From contig JBNJEM010000373.1 in assembly GCA_051745935.1 (NCBI GenBank), forward strand, positions 1 to 7,761: a stretch of DNA of 7,761 nucleotides. Direction: 5' to 3'. The notes below the pieces were generated by a model. The model did not search any database. It had not been told where the DNA came from and worked only from the letters and a program-made list of their open reading frames with translations. Of the stretch, positions 1 to 6,184 are shown piece by piece. Origin of the DNA: JBNJEM01 sp051745935. Lineage in GTDB: Bacteria > Planctomycetota > Planctomycetia > Pirellulales > Pirellulaceae. Each line of letters opens with the position of its first letter. Positions within the stretch are counted from its first letter, which is position 1. The position numbers and the translations under genes are program-made.

Positions 1-53
1 CGGCTTGCGTCGAGCAGCGTTCCACCCGGAAGAATCCAACCGCCTGAAATATA
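1..53 (+). repeat. 100-bp repeat, copy 1 (3' part, cut by window edge)
   Basis: This is the last 53 bases of a 100-bp repeat unit. It matches bases 101-153 at 52 of 53 positions (only base 13 differs, A versus G) and runs directly into the next copy, so the two form a head-to-tail tandem with a 100-bp period. The edges of the unit are defined by comparing all copies: each starts at CCGGT preceded by ATA, and ends in CTGAA followed by AT-rich sequence. The start of this copy lies outside the window. I see no gene here. Confidence 0.85.
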
Positions 54-153
54 CCGGTCGCGGATGACTTTCTGCGCCGTGAGTCCGACCAAGGGGAGGG
101 CGGCTTGCGTCGGGCAGCGTTCCACCCGGAAGAATCCAACCGCCTGAAATATA
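54..153 (+). repeat. 100-bp repeat, copy 2 (tandem with copy 1)
   Basis: This full unit is collinear, without indels, with the copy inside the Uma2 gene (4901-5000; 86 of 100 identical) and the intergenic copy at 5382-5481 (89 of 100 identical), counted by eye. Read in the Uma2 frame it stays open, but it has no start codon or coding context of its own. Differences from copy 4 are mostly amino-acid changing, so I treat it as non-coding. It lies about 150 bp upstream of ileS. It contains a TATATT at its right edge, but I could not place a convincing promoter around it. Confidence 0.88.
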
Positions 154-290
154 TTGCGAGGGGAGGGGTTAAGCCGCGGCGGTTGGTTCGGCACGGATAC
201 GGCGGATGCAAGCGGGTAAGATGAGGCATTGGTCGTGCGCGTCGTTTCTCTCTCTTGATTTGGTTCTCCACGCTCTGCCGCCAGCTGCCA

Positions 291-297
291 GAAGGGA
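291..297 (+). promoter_or_regulatory. ribosome binding site deciding the ileS start
   Basis: The GA-rich stretch GAAGGGA ends 10 bases before the ATG at 308. It supports that ATG over the in-frame ATG at 206, which would add 34 residues unlike any synthetase N-terminus. Confidence 0.55.
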
Positions 298-307
298 ATG
301 TAATACG

Positions 308-3300
308 ATGTTCAAACCTGTTTCTAACAATGTGAAGTTTCCGGTCCAGGAAGAAGAAATCCTAGCATTTTGGAAACAGCACGAGATTTACGAAAAGACG
401 TTATCCCGGCGGGCCGATGCCCCGAAGTTTGTGTTTTACGAGGGGCCGCCAACGGCCAATGGCTTGCCTCATCCGGGGCATTGTCTTACCCGTGGCATCA
501 AGGATCTCTTTCCTCGCTATCGCACCATGCGCGGCTACTTGTGTGAACGCAAAGCGGGATGGGATACCCACGGTTTGCCGGTGGAAGCGGAGGTCTGCAA
601 AACGTTGGGCATCCATGCCAAGGAGGAGATAGAGCAGTATGGAGTGGAGCCGTTCATTCACAAATGCCAGGAAAGCGTCTGGCAATACATGCGGGAATGG
701 GAGAACTTGACGGAACGGCTGGGGTTCTGGATCCATTTGGACGAAGCTTACGTGACGTACCATCAGAGCTATGTGGAAAGCGTGTGGTGGTCGCTCAAAA
801 AGCTCTTTGATCGCGAATTGCTTTATCGCGGGCATAAGATTGTCTGGTGGTGGCCCCAAGGGGGAACGGCGCTGAGCAGCGGTGAAGTGGGACAAGGGTA
901 TCGCGAAGTGGCGGACCCCAGCGTTTATGTCTGCTTTCCGCTACTGGATCGCGAAAACACGTCTCTACTGGTCTGGACGACGACCCCGTGGACATTGCCG
1001 AGTAACCAGTTCGCCGCCGTCCATCCGGACCTCGACTACGTGGTTGTTTTGGATGAACCATCAGGGGAGAAACTGATACTGGCGGAATCGCTGTGGGAGA
1101 CCATGGCGGAGAAGGCCAAACGAACCTTTGTCGTGCAGGAGAAAGTTCGCGGCCGCCAGCTCGTCGGGGAACGTTACCGTCCGCCATTTCCATTCTACTA
1201 CCAGCGCGATGGCCAACGGCAAGGGCGCTTGAAAAGCGGCGGCACGCAGCACGTGGCCTGGCGCGTGGTTCCGGCTGATTTCGTAACCGTGGAAAGTGGT
1301 ACCGGCGTTGTCCATCAAGCCCCAGCCTTCGGTGAAGTTGACTACGAAGTCCTGTTGGCCGAGCAAGATCGGTTTGAAGCCGGTGAAGGTCCCGAGTTGA
1401 TTTGCTCGGTCGCGCCGGACGGCCGCTTCACGCATGAGACCCCTGAATACGAGGGACGAGAGGTCAAGGAGGCCGACAAGGACATCATACAGCAACTGCG
1501 TGAAAACGGCTTGTTGTTGATGCGCGAGCAGTACGTCCACGAGTATCCTTTCTGCTGGCGAGCGGAGAATGATCCGTTAATCCAGTACCCTCGCCGCAGC
1601 TGGTTCATTCGCACGACGCAGTTGAAGGAACGGATGCTGGCCAATAATCAAACCATCAATTGGCTGCCGGAACATATTCGGGACGGGCGGTTTGGTAATT
1701 TCCTGGAAACCAATGTCGACTGGGCACTCTCGCGGGAGCGCTATTGGGGAACCCCGCTGCCCATTTGGGTTTGCGAGGAAACCGGCAAGATGGAGGCCGT
1801 CGCGAGCTACGCCGAACTCAAGCGAAAGCCCGGGGCGGTAGGGTTCGACGTCTGGCTCAAGGCCAAAACGGCGAATCCCGCCTTGCCCGATGACCTCTGC
1901 GTCCACAAACCGTATATCGACGCGGTCACCTACGATTCCCCCTTCGCTGACGGGGCGCGGATGCACCGCGTCAGTGAAGTGATCGATTGCTGGTACGATT
2001 CGGGGGCGATGCCCTTCGCGCAATGGGGCTATCCTCACATGAATCGCGACCGGTTTGAAGATCAGTTCCCGGCCGATTTCATCAGCGAGGCCATCGATCA
2101 GACTCGAGGCTGGTTCTACAGTCTGTTGGCCATCAGCACGTTGCTCTTCGGCGACGACTCTTCGCGAGACGAAGACGCGGCGCCGCATCCATTCCCGCAC
2201 CCATACCGCACGTGCATCGTGCTGGGCCTGATGCTGGCCGAATGGTGGGAGTCGAAGGACGGCAAACAACGTTTTCTTTCAGAGGAAGAAGCCCGCGCGG
2301 CGTGCGGCAAGAAATTCACTCGCCGCGTGGGAAAGATGTCCAAGTCGCTGAGGAACTATCGCAGCCCTCGCGAAATCTTCGACGTGCACGGCGCCGATGC
2401 CCTGCGGTGGTATTTCTTTTCCAACCAGGCCCCCTGGAACTCCATTATCTACAGTGAGCGGGCGATCAAGGAGAGTATTCCCGAGTTCCTGTTGCGGCTG
2501 TGGAACGTGTATAGCTTCTTCGTGATTTACGCCAATATCGATCACTTCGATCCCAGCGCGGTCTTGACGGGTGACGCCGGGCAACTCGAGCCCGACGTGC
2601 TGGCGCGAGCGACCGGTTATCAGCCGGTTGGCCGGCGCATCGAAATCGATCGGTGGATCATGAGCGAGTTGCATGAAACCGTGGCCTCCGTGGTGAAAAT
2701 GATGGACGCCTACGACAACTATGGGGCCTGCGGCCGGATCAGCGAACTCGTGGATGCCTTGAGCAATTGGTATGTGCGCCGCAACCGGGACCGGTTCTGG
2801 AGCAGCGATCGGGAGGACGCGGATAAGATCGATGCGTATTGGACGCTCTATGAGTGCTTGGTTACACTCAGCAAGCTCGTTGCGCCGTTCGTTCCATTTC
2901 TCGCCGAGTCGCTCTGGCGGAACCTGGCCGGTGTCTTTGGCGATGGGGCGGTCGAGAGCGTGCACTTGTGCGATTATCCGTCTCCCGACACGAAGCTTGT
3001 CGATACCCAACTCGCCGAACGCATGCGGTTGCTCAGAGAAATCGCGTCCCTCGGCCGATCCGCTCGCATGACGGCAAAACTCAAAGTCCGGCAACCCTTG
3101 TCGCGGGTTGAAGTGATCATGGCCGACGATACGCACCGCCAGTGGTTGGAGCAGCATGAAGCCCTGCTGTGCGAAGAGTTGAATGTCAAACGGATTGCCT
3201 ATACGGAAGAGGGGGAAAAGTACATTTCGTATCAAGTCCAGCCGAATTTCAAACGGCTTGGGCCGCGGTTGGGGCGGCTGATGCCGGCGGTCAAGAAGAA

Positions 3301-3760
3301 CCTGGTGGCCGCCGATGGCGCCGAACTGCTGCGGGAGCTGAAGGAACAGGGCAAGGTGGTTTTGGATGTCGAGGGCCAGTCCGTTGAGTTGGATGACCAA
3401 GATATCGAAGTCCGACTGCGGGCCAAAGAGGGATGGACCGCCGCCCAAGGCCCGCATCTGGTCGTCGTGCTGGCCACCGAACTGACCGATGAACTCATCC
3501 GCGAAGGGTACTCCCAAGACCTCAAACGGTTCGTGCAGGATCGCCGAAAATCGCTCGAATGCCAGTATACGGACCGCATTCGCGTGGGAATCGAAACGGA
3601 TTCCAGTGAAATCTGGACGGCCGTGAAGGAAAACCTCGAATTGCTCAAAAATGAAACGCTGGCCACTGAAATCAACGAAGGACCGCTCCCCGATGTGGAG
3701 CCCGTGGTTTGCCATATCGCCGACGTGGATGTTAAAATCTGCGTGGATGTCGTGCCGTAA
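308..3760 (+). CDS. ileS: Isoleucyl-tRNA synthetase, eukaryote-like (type 2) form
   Basis: This cytoplasmic class I enzyme charges tRNA-Ile with isoleucine using ATP. From the ATG at 308 the protein has 1150 residues, starting MFKPVSNNVKFPVQEEEIL, the usual beginning of the family. Visible landmarks are the ATP-binding HIGH motif as HPGH (55-58), followed later by AGWDTHGLPVE; the CP1 editing domain, with TTTPWTLPSN from residue 224 and GTGVVHQAPAFGEVDYE from 331, D345 being the expected editing aspartate; LSRERYWGTPLPIW from 474; and KMSKS (676-680). A tRNA anticodon-binding domain and a long C-terminal region follow. Length and the lack of a C-terminal CxxC...CxxC zinc ribbon point to the IleRS2 class rather than the approximately 930-residue bacterial IleRS1. 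IleRS2 enzymes are generally mupirocin-tolerant; whether this one is, is inference. A segment of about 30 residues (646-675) before KMSKS is longer than in the bacterial and yeast enzymes I can recall. An ATG at 206 is in frame, but its 34 extra residues look non-conserved. Confidence 0.97.
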   Translation: MFKPVSNNVKFPVQEEEILAFWKQHEIYEKTLSRRADAPKFVFYEGPPTANGLPHPGHCLTRGIKDLFPRYRTMRGYLCERKAGWDTHGLPVEAEVCKTLGIHAKEEIEQYGVEPFIHKCQESVWQYMREWENLTERLGFWIHLDEAYVTYHQSYVESVWWSLKKLFDRELLYRGHKIVWWWPQGGTALSSGEVGQGYREVADPSVYVCFPLLDRENTSLLVWTTTPWTLPSNQFAAVHPDLDYVVVLDEPSGEKLILAESLWETMAEKAKRTFVVQEKVRGRQLVGERYRPPFPFYYQRDGQRQGRLKSGGTQHVAWRVVPADFVTVESGTGVVHQAPAFGEVDYEVLLAEQDRFEAGEGPELICSVAPDGRFTHETPEYEGREVKEADKDIIQQLRENGLLLMREQYVHEYPFCWRAENDPLIQYPRRSWFIRTTQLKERMLANNQTINWLPEHIRDGRFGNFLETNVDWALSRERYWGTPLPIWVCEETGKMEAVASYAELKRKPGAVGFDVWLKAKTANPALPDDLCVHKPYIDAVTYDSPFADGARMHRVSEVIDCWYDSGAMPFAQWGYPHMNRDRFEDQFPADFISEAIDQTRGWFYSLLAISTLLFGDDSSRDEDAAPHPFPHPYRTCIVLGLMLAEWWESKDGKQRFLSEEEARAACGKKFTRRVGKMSKSLRNYRSPREIFDVHGADALRWYFFSNQAPWNSIIYSERAIKESIPEFLLRLWNVYSFFVIYANIDHFDPSAVLTGDAGQLEPDVLARATGYQPVGRRIEIDRWIMSELHETVASVVKMMDAYDNYGACGRISELVDALSNWYVRRNRDRFWSSDREDADKIDAYWTLYECLVTLSKLVAPFVPFLAESLWRNLAGVFGDGAVESVHLCDYPSPDTKLVDTQLAERMRLLREIASLGRSARMTAKLKVRQPLSRVEVIMADDTHRQWLEQHEALLCEELNVKRIAYTEEGEKYISYQVQPNFKRLGPRLGRLMPAVKKNLVAADGAELLRELKEQGKVVLDVEGQSVELDDQDIEVRLRAKEGWTAAQGPHLVVVLATELTDELIREGYSQDLKRFVQDRRKSLECQYTDRIRVGIETDSSEIWTAVKENLELLKNETLATEINEGPLPDVEPVVCHIADVDVKICVDVVP

Positions 3761-3877
3761 CGAGGGACCCGGGGATGGGGGGCGAGTTTCGTCAATCGGC
3801 CCTACTGTTTGGGCTTCGGGCCGGCGGGGACGTACCGAAATGGCGTCGCACAATTAAGCTCTTGACCCAGGGTTTTC

Positions 3878-4501
3878 ATGTCTGACAACAAACTGCCAAT
3901 CGCCGTATTGATCTCCGGTGGCGGAACCACGCTCCGGAACCTCATCGCACGGGTGGACGCCGGCCAGTTGGACGTGGATATCCGGCTTGTCGTCTCAAGT
4001 AGCTCGCGGGCGCAAGGACTTCAGTTCGCCGCCGAGGCCGGGATTGAAACCCAGGTGGTCCGGCTCCGCGACAGCGGTTCGGAAGAGGCCTTCAGCGAGG
4101 CCATTTTCGCGGCTTGTCGGAAAGCGGCGGTTGAATTGGTGGTGATGGGCGGGTTCCTCAAACATGTCTTGATACCGGACGATTTCCACAACCGGGTCAT
4201 CAATATCCATCCGGCTCTGATTCCCGCCTTCTGCGGCCAGGGATTCTATGGGTTGCGGGTCCACGAAAGCGTGCTGGAATACGGGGCGAAAGTGAGTGGT
4301 TGCACGGTTCACTTCGTGGATGACCAATACGATCATGGGCCAATTATCCTCCAGCGAGTCGTGCCGGTGCGCGAGGACGATACCCCCGAAGAGCTGGCCG
4401 CCCGCGTGTTCGAGGCGGAATGCGAGGCGTATCCCCAAGCGATCCAGTGGATCGCTCAAGGACGCGTTCAGGTCCACGGGCGTCGCGTTCGGATACAATA
4501 G
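3878..4501 (+). CDS. purN: Phosphoribosylglycinamide formyltransferase (GART)
   Basis: This enzyme transfers a formyl group from 10-formyltetrahydrofolate to glycinamide ribonucleotide, the third step of purine synthesis, in the cytoplasm. The 207-residue length is normal. The N-terminal strand and phosphate-binding loop are IAVLISGGGTTLRNLI (8-23), a variant of the usual GSGSNLQ loop. VVMGGFLK (88-95) corresponds to the AGFM strand. The catalytic triad of the family is present: N109 and H111 in INIHPALIP, and D152 in DDQYDHGPIILQ. The loop after the HP motif reads CGQGFYGLRVHE instead of the FPGLHTH-type form, a variant known from some PurN groups. A short AGGG five bases before the ATG is a weak ribosome site. 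The gene follows ileS by about 117 bp with no clear terminator between them. The stop codon lies in the first unit of a 14-bp tandem duplication. Confidence 0.95.
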   Translation: MSDNKLPIAVLISGGGTTLRNLIARVDAGQLDVDIRLVVSSSSRAQGLQFAAEAGIETQVVRLRDSGSEEAFSEAIFAACRKAAVELVVMGGFLKHVLIPDDFHNRVINIHPALIPAFCGQGFYGLRVHESVLEYGAKVSGCTVHFVDDQYDHGPIILQRVVPVREDDTPEELAARVFEAECEAYPQAIQWIAQGRVQVHGRRVRIQ

Positions 4502-4517
4502 GTCGGATACAATAGGT
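4490..4517 (+). repeat. 14-bp tandem duplication across the purN stop codon
   Basis: CGGATACAATAGGT occurs twice back to back, at 4490-4503 and 4504-4517, with no mismatch. The first unit encodes the last residues R-I-Q and the stop TAG of purN. The second lies in the spacer and leaves the protein unchanged. Confidence 0.9.
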
Positions 4518-4544
4518 GCGGGGAGGTTTTTTCGGTCGCAACGT

Positions 4545-4550
4545 GAGAGG
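4545..4550 (+). promoter_or_regulatory. ribosome binding site of the Uma2 gene
   Basis: GAGAGG sits eight bases before the ATG at 4559, a standard spacing that supports this start. Confidence 0.6.
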
Positions 4551-4558
4551 ATATTCTG

Positions 4559-5245
4559 ATGTCGAGCTTCACGGGCTCTATCACCACGGCGGACCAATTG
4601 CTGCTGATGCCCAAGGACAATTCGCGATACGAGTTAATCAAAGGGCAACTGAGAATGATGTCCCCCACCGGCGGCCGACACGGCCGCGTTGCCATGAAAT
4701 TGGGGCAGCTCCTGAGTAACCATGTCGAGGCCCACCAATTGGGCGCTGTATATGCCGCTGAAACCGGCTTTCTCCTGGACCGTGATCCGGATACCGTGCG
4801 AGCGCCCGATACCGCGTTCGTGGCCGCGTCGCGACTCGCACGCCTCTCCGACGATACGGGCTTTATCCCCCTTGCCCCCGACCTCGCCGCGGAAGTCATA
4901 CCGGTTGCCGATGACTTTGTCCGCCGTGAGTCCGACCAACGGGAGGACGGCTTGCGTCGAGCAGCTTTCCACCCGGACAAATTCGACCGCCTGAAGGATA
5001 TCTCGCCGAGCGATACCTTTTCGGAGGTCGAGTCGAAAGCCCTGGACTGGCTTCGCGCTGGGAGTCGCTTGGTGTTGCTCGTCGACCCAGAAACGCGAAC
5101 CATCCACGCCTATCGATCTCCAACCCGGATCGCGGTGCTCATGGAAGGTCAACACGTCGATGCCACCGACGCCGTGGACGGCTGGCGGTTTTCCGTTGAC
5201 GAGCTGTTTGAACAGAAAAGGGGCCCGGGAAGTTCTTCCCGGTAG
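4559..5245 (+). CDS. Uma2-family (DUF820) putative restriction-endonuclease-like protein with a 34-residue in-frame insertion
   Basis: The protein has 228 residues. The Uma2/DUF820 family has a PD-(D/E)xK nuclease fold; its cellular role is unknown and it is often multicopy in planctomycetes and cyanobacteria. Family landmarks are YELIKGQLRMMSPTG (24-38), HGRVAMKLGQLL (41-52), AETGFLLDRDPDTVRAPDTAFV (67-88, likely acidic residue D84), PDLAAEVI (107-114, likely catalytic E112), SPSDTFSEVESKALDWL (149-165, likely K160), LVLLVDPETRTIHAYRSP (171-188) and a C-terminal VDELF. In ordinary members PDLAxEVI runs straight into SPSD. Here residues 115-148, charged and rich in R, D and E, separate them. 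Their DNA is a copy of the 100-bp repeat also found outside genes on both sides. Without it the protein would have 194 residues, typical of the family. Whether the protein still folds and cuts DNA cannot be told from sequence. It lies 57 bp after purN with no terminator seen, so it may be cotranscribed. Confidence 0.93.
   Translation: MSSFTGSITTADQLLLMPKDNSRYELIKGQLRMMSPTGGRHGRVAMKLGQLLSNHVEAHQLGAVYAAETGFLLDRDPDTVRAPDTAFVAASRLARLSDDTGFIPLAPDLAAEVIPVADDFVRRESDQREDGLRRAAFHPDKFDRLKDISPSDTFSEVESKALDWLRAGSRLVLLVDPETRTIHAYRSPTRIAVLMEGQHVDATDAVDGWRFSVDELFEQKRGPGSSSR
4901..5000 (+). repeat. 100-bp repeat, copy 3, inserted inside the Uma2 gene
   Basis: This copy is collinear with copies 2 and 4 (14 differences in 100 to each, no indels). 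It begins at CCGGT right after the codon ATA for I114 and ends in the codons for D147 and I148, just before SPSD. The interruption of the protein is 102 bp (34 codons), that is, the 100-bp unit plus two bases. This would fit a two-base AT target duplication at the junctions (4898-4899 and 5000-5001), but the AT-rich edges make the exact boundary ambiguous. Confidence 0.85.
5225..5242 (+). other. perfect hairpin at the 3' end of the Uma2 gene
   Basis: CCGGGAA (5225-5231) and TTCCCGG (5236-5242) form a 7-bp perfect stem with a GTTC loop. It ends immediately before the TAG stop and encodes part of the odd GPGSSSR tail. No T-run follows, so it is not a standard intrinsic terminator; it may protect the transcript end or pause polymerase. 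Confidence 0.55.
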
Positions 5246-5276
5246 ATCGCGGAGAATGGGTCAGAATCGCGGAGAA
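5246..5276 (+). repeat. 11-bp direct repeat after the Uma2 stop
   Basis: ATCGCGGAGAA occurs at 5246-5256 and 5266-5276, a 20-bp period, directly after the Uma2 stop. It could be a local duplication or part of a decayed spacer repeat. Confidence 0.6.
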
Positions 5277-5381
5277 CCGCACGCCACGCAGAGAGAGGGC
5301 GAAGAGGCTTGACTGTTCGGGCTTGGTTCAATCCGAGCTCATGCACCAGCTCTGCCAGCGATTTTCAGGGGGCTAATTATA

Positions 5382-5481
5382 CCGGTCGTGGATGACTTTT
5401 TCCGCCGCGAGTCCGACCAACGGGAGGACGGCTTGCGTCGGGTAGCTTTCCATCCGGAAATATCCAACCGCCTGAAATATA
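5382..5481 (+). repeat. 100-bp repeat, copy 4 (intergenic)
   Basis: This full unit is 89 of 100 identical to copy 2 and 86 of 100 to the copy in the Uma2 gene, without indels. It starts at CCGGT after ATA like the others and ends in CTGAAATATA. Read in the Uma2 frame it is open and meets TGA just after the repeat. It has no start codon, and similarity to the Uma2 gene stops at the repeat edges, so it is not simply the remnant of a second Uma2 gene. Confidence 0.88.
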
Positions 5482-5537
5482 TTTGACAGGGGCGCATGTG
5501 GTGGCCGGTCAGCGAAAGCGGAAATTCAACGCATAAT

Positions 5538-5549
5538 CGTAGAACTACG
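5538..5549. other. 12-bp palindrome
   Basis: CGTAG-AA-CTACG is a perfect short palindrome of unknown meaning in the spacer. It could be a regulator site, but no gene starts next to it. Confidence 0.3.
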
Positions 5550-5711
5550 GCATAGCGGGCTCGACCCCCCTCCGGGCTGAGTTGTTGCGATGGATCCAGG
5601 CTAGTGAGCGCGGAGTTTGTCCGGAGCATGATGGCAGGGCACTACCACGGTATCGTCCGTGACTCGAACGTTCCCCCGATCTTGCAATCCCTATATTCAT
5701 TCTCATGTGAT

Positions 5712-5747
5712 TGTCCGTTGTGACGCCATCTCGGCGGACATTTTTTT
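5712..5747 (+). terminator. intrinsic transcription terminator (orphan)
   Basis: TGTCCGTTG (5712-5720) pairs with CGGCGGACA (5732-5740) in a 9-bp stem with two G-U pairs and an 11-base loop, followed by seven T's (5741-5747). This is the classic rho-independent form, acting on + strand transcripts. The nearest upstream gene ends about 470 bp earlier, so it ends either a long Uma2 read-through message or an unannotated transcript from the spacer. Confidence 0.7.
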
Positions 5748-5757
5748 GTTTCCCATC

Positions 5758-5805
5758 TTTTTGTCTAACTGCATGTCGAGACAAAAACATCCAAGACAAA
5801 AACAT
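5758..5805. repeat. inverted repeat with an additional direct copy
   Basis: TTTTTGTCT (5758-5766) and AGACAAAAA (5779-5787) are perfect inverted repeats around a 12-base spacer. The longer form AGACAAAAACAT is repeated directly at 5779-5790 and 5794-5805, a 15-bp period. It could be a protein-binding site array or the end of a decayed mobile element. Confidence 0.55.
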
Positions 5806-5874
5806 GGCAGGTAACGGGCCCCATCGTAGTCTTTCCGTCCCGCTGCTGTTTCCTAGGGGGGCATAAGACTGTCC

Positions 5875-5891
5875 GGGGGGCAGAACCCCCC
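5875..5891. other. G6/C6 hairpin
   Basis: Six G's (5875-5880) and six C's (5886-5891) enclose the five-base loop CAGAA. Another G6 run at 5856-5861 could compete for pairing. No T-run follows on either strand, so I do not call it a terminator. Such G-rich hairpins are common in planctomycete spacers as I recall them. Confidence 0.5.
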
Positions 5892-6020
5892 AGCGTCCCG
5901 GGGGCTCGCGGGCTCTGCACAATGGCCGGATGGATCCAGCCGGGACCGGGCTAACGCTTTCCGTGGTCCGCTCCGAGCGCCGAACCGCCAAAAAATGACG
6001 GAATTCTACCATTTAGACGA

Positions 6021-6049
6021 TTGAAATGTGCTCGATTATGAGCGATAAT
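6021..6049 (+). promoter_or_regulatory. sigma70-type promoter of the deoR-pduL unit
   Basis: The -35 box TTGAAA (6021-6026) and -10 box GATAAT (6044-6049) are separated by exactly 17 bp, and each matches the consensus at five of six positions. Transcription would start near 6056 and leave a leader of about 130 bases before the DeoR gene. Confidence 0.6.
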
Positions 6050-6050
6050 C
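6034..6050. promoter_or_regulatory. candidate operator overlapping the promoter
   Basis: GATTAT (6034-6039) and ATAATC (6045-6050) form a perfect 6-bp inverted repeat with a five-base spacer that covers the -10 box. DeoR-family repressors commonly bind at their own promoters, so autoregulation by the downstream regulator is a reasonable inference. The site could also be a chance palindrome created by the -10 box. Confidence 0.45.
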
Positions 6051-6060
6051 CAGGAACCGA

Positions 6061-6124
6061 TAACAAAACCACGCGAATGTCCCGTCATCCCAGGAATTTT
6101 GGAAGCAGGGGCTCGGTTTTGTTA
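6061..6124. promoter_or_regulatory. 10-bp inverted repeat in the deoR leader
   Basis: TAACAAAACC (6061-6070) and GGTTTTGTTA (6115-6124) are perfect inverted repeats separated by 44 bases, just after the predicted transcription start. They could be paired operator half-sites allowing looping, or the base of a stem in the leader RNA. No riboswitch family is recognised. Confidence 0.45.
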
Positions 6125-6184
6125 CGGGCTGTAAAAAAAATGGGTAGAATCGGGGGAATATAGGGGGCTGGGTAAAGTAATTTC

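Larger units (their letters stand above)
5246..6184. other. 939-bp gene-poor spacer
   Basis: I see no convincing gene here on either strand. A minus-strand open frame of 155 codons (5545-6012) has no recognisable motif and unnatural composition. The stretch holds an 11-bp direct repeat, a copy of the 100-bp repeat, a 12-bp palindrome (CGTAG-AA-CTACG at 5538-5549), an intrinsic terminator, a TTTTTGTCT inverted repeat with an extra direct copy, a G6/C6 hairpin, and the promoter region of the deoR-pduL unit. The middle part (about 5490-5710 and 5810-6020) is otherwise featureless to me and may be decayed sequence. GATGGATCCAG occurs twice (5589 and 5929). Confidence 0.6.

Noticed and set aside
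1..153. CRISPR array
   Set aside because: The units are 100 bp, joined without spacers, and no cas genes are present.
206..307. Upstream in-frame start for ileS adding 34 residues
   Set aside because: The extra residues do not resemble a synthetase N-terminus, and a ribosome site with good spacing precedes the ATG at 308.
3797..3825. CGGCCC...GGGCCG hairpin between ileS and purN as a terminator
   Set aside because: The stem is short with a long loop, and no T-run follows, so termination is not supported.
2279..3853. Long minus-strand open frame (524 codons) opposite ileS
   Set aside because: It is fully antisense to a certain gene, its protein has no recognisable domain, and long antisense open frames are expected in GC-rich coding sequence.
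5640..5700. tRNA-like stretch on the minus strand (GTTCGAGTC resembling a T-loop)
   Set aside because: No matching acceptor, D or anticodon arms could be paired around it.
5589..5939. GATGGATCCAG present twice in the spacer as element ends
   Set aside because: It is only 11 bp, in direct orientation with unrelated flanks; chance or old decay is as likely.
5545..6012. Minus-strand open frame of 155 codons in the spacer
   Set aside because: It has no motif, an odd composition, and overlaps the terminator and repeat structures. I treat it as spurious.
6140..6163. Seven-codon leader open frame (ATG to TAG) before the DeoR gene
   Set aside because: No ribosome site precedes it and the peptide has no attenuation-type codon pattern.
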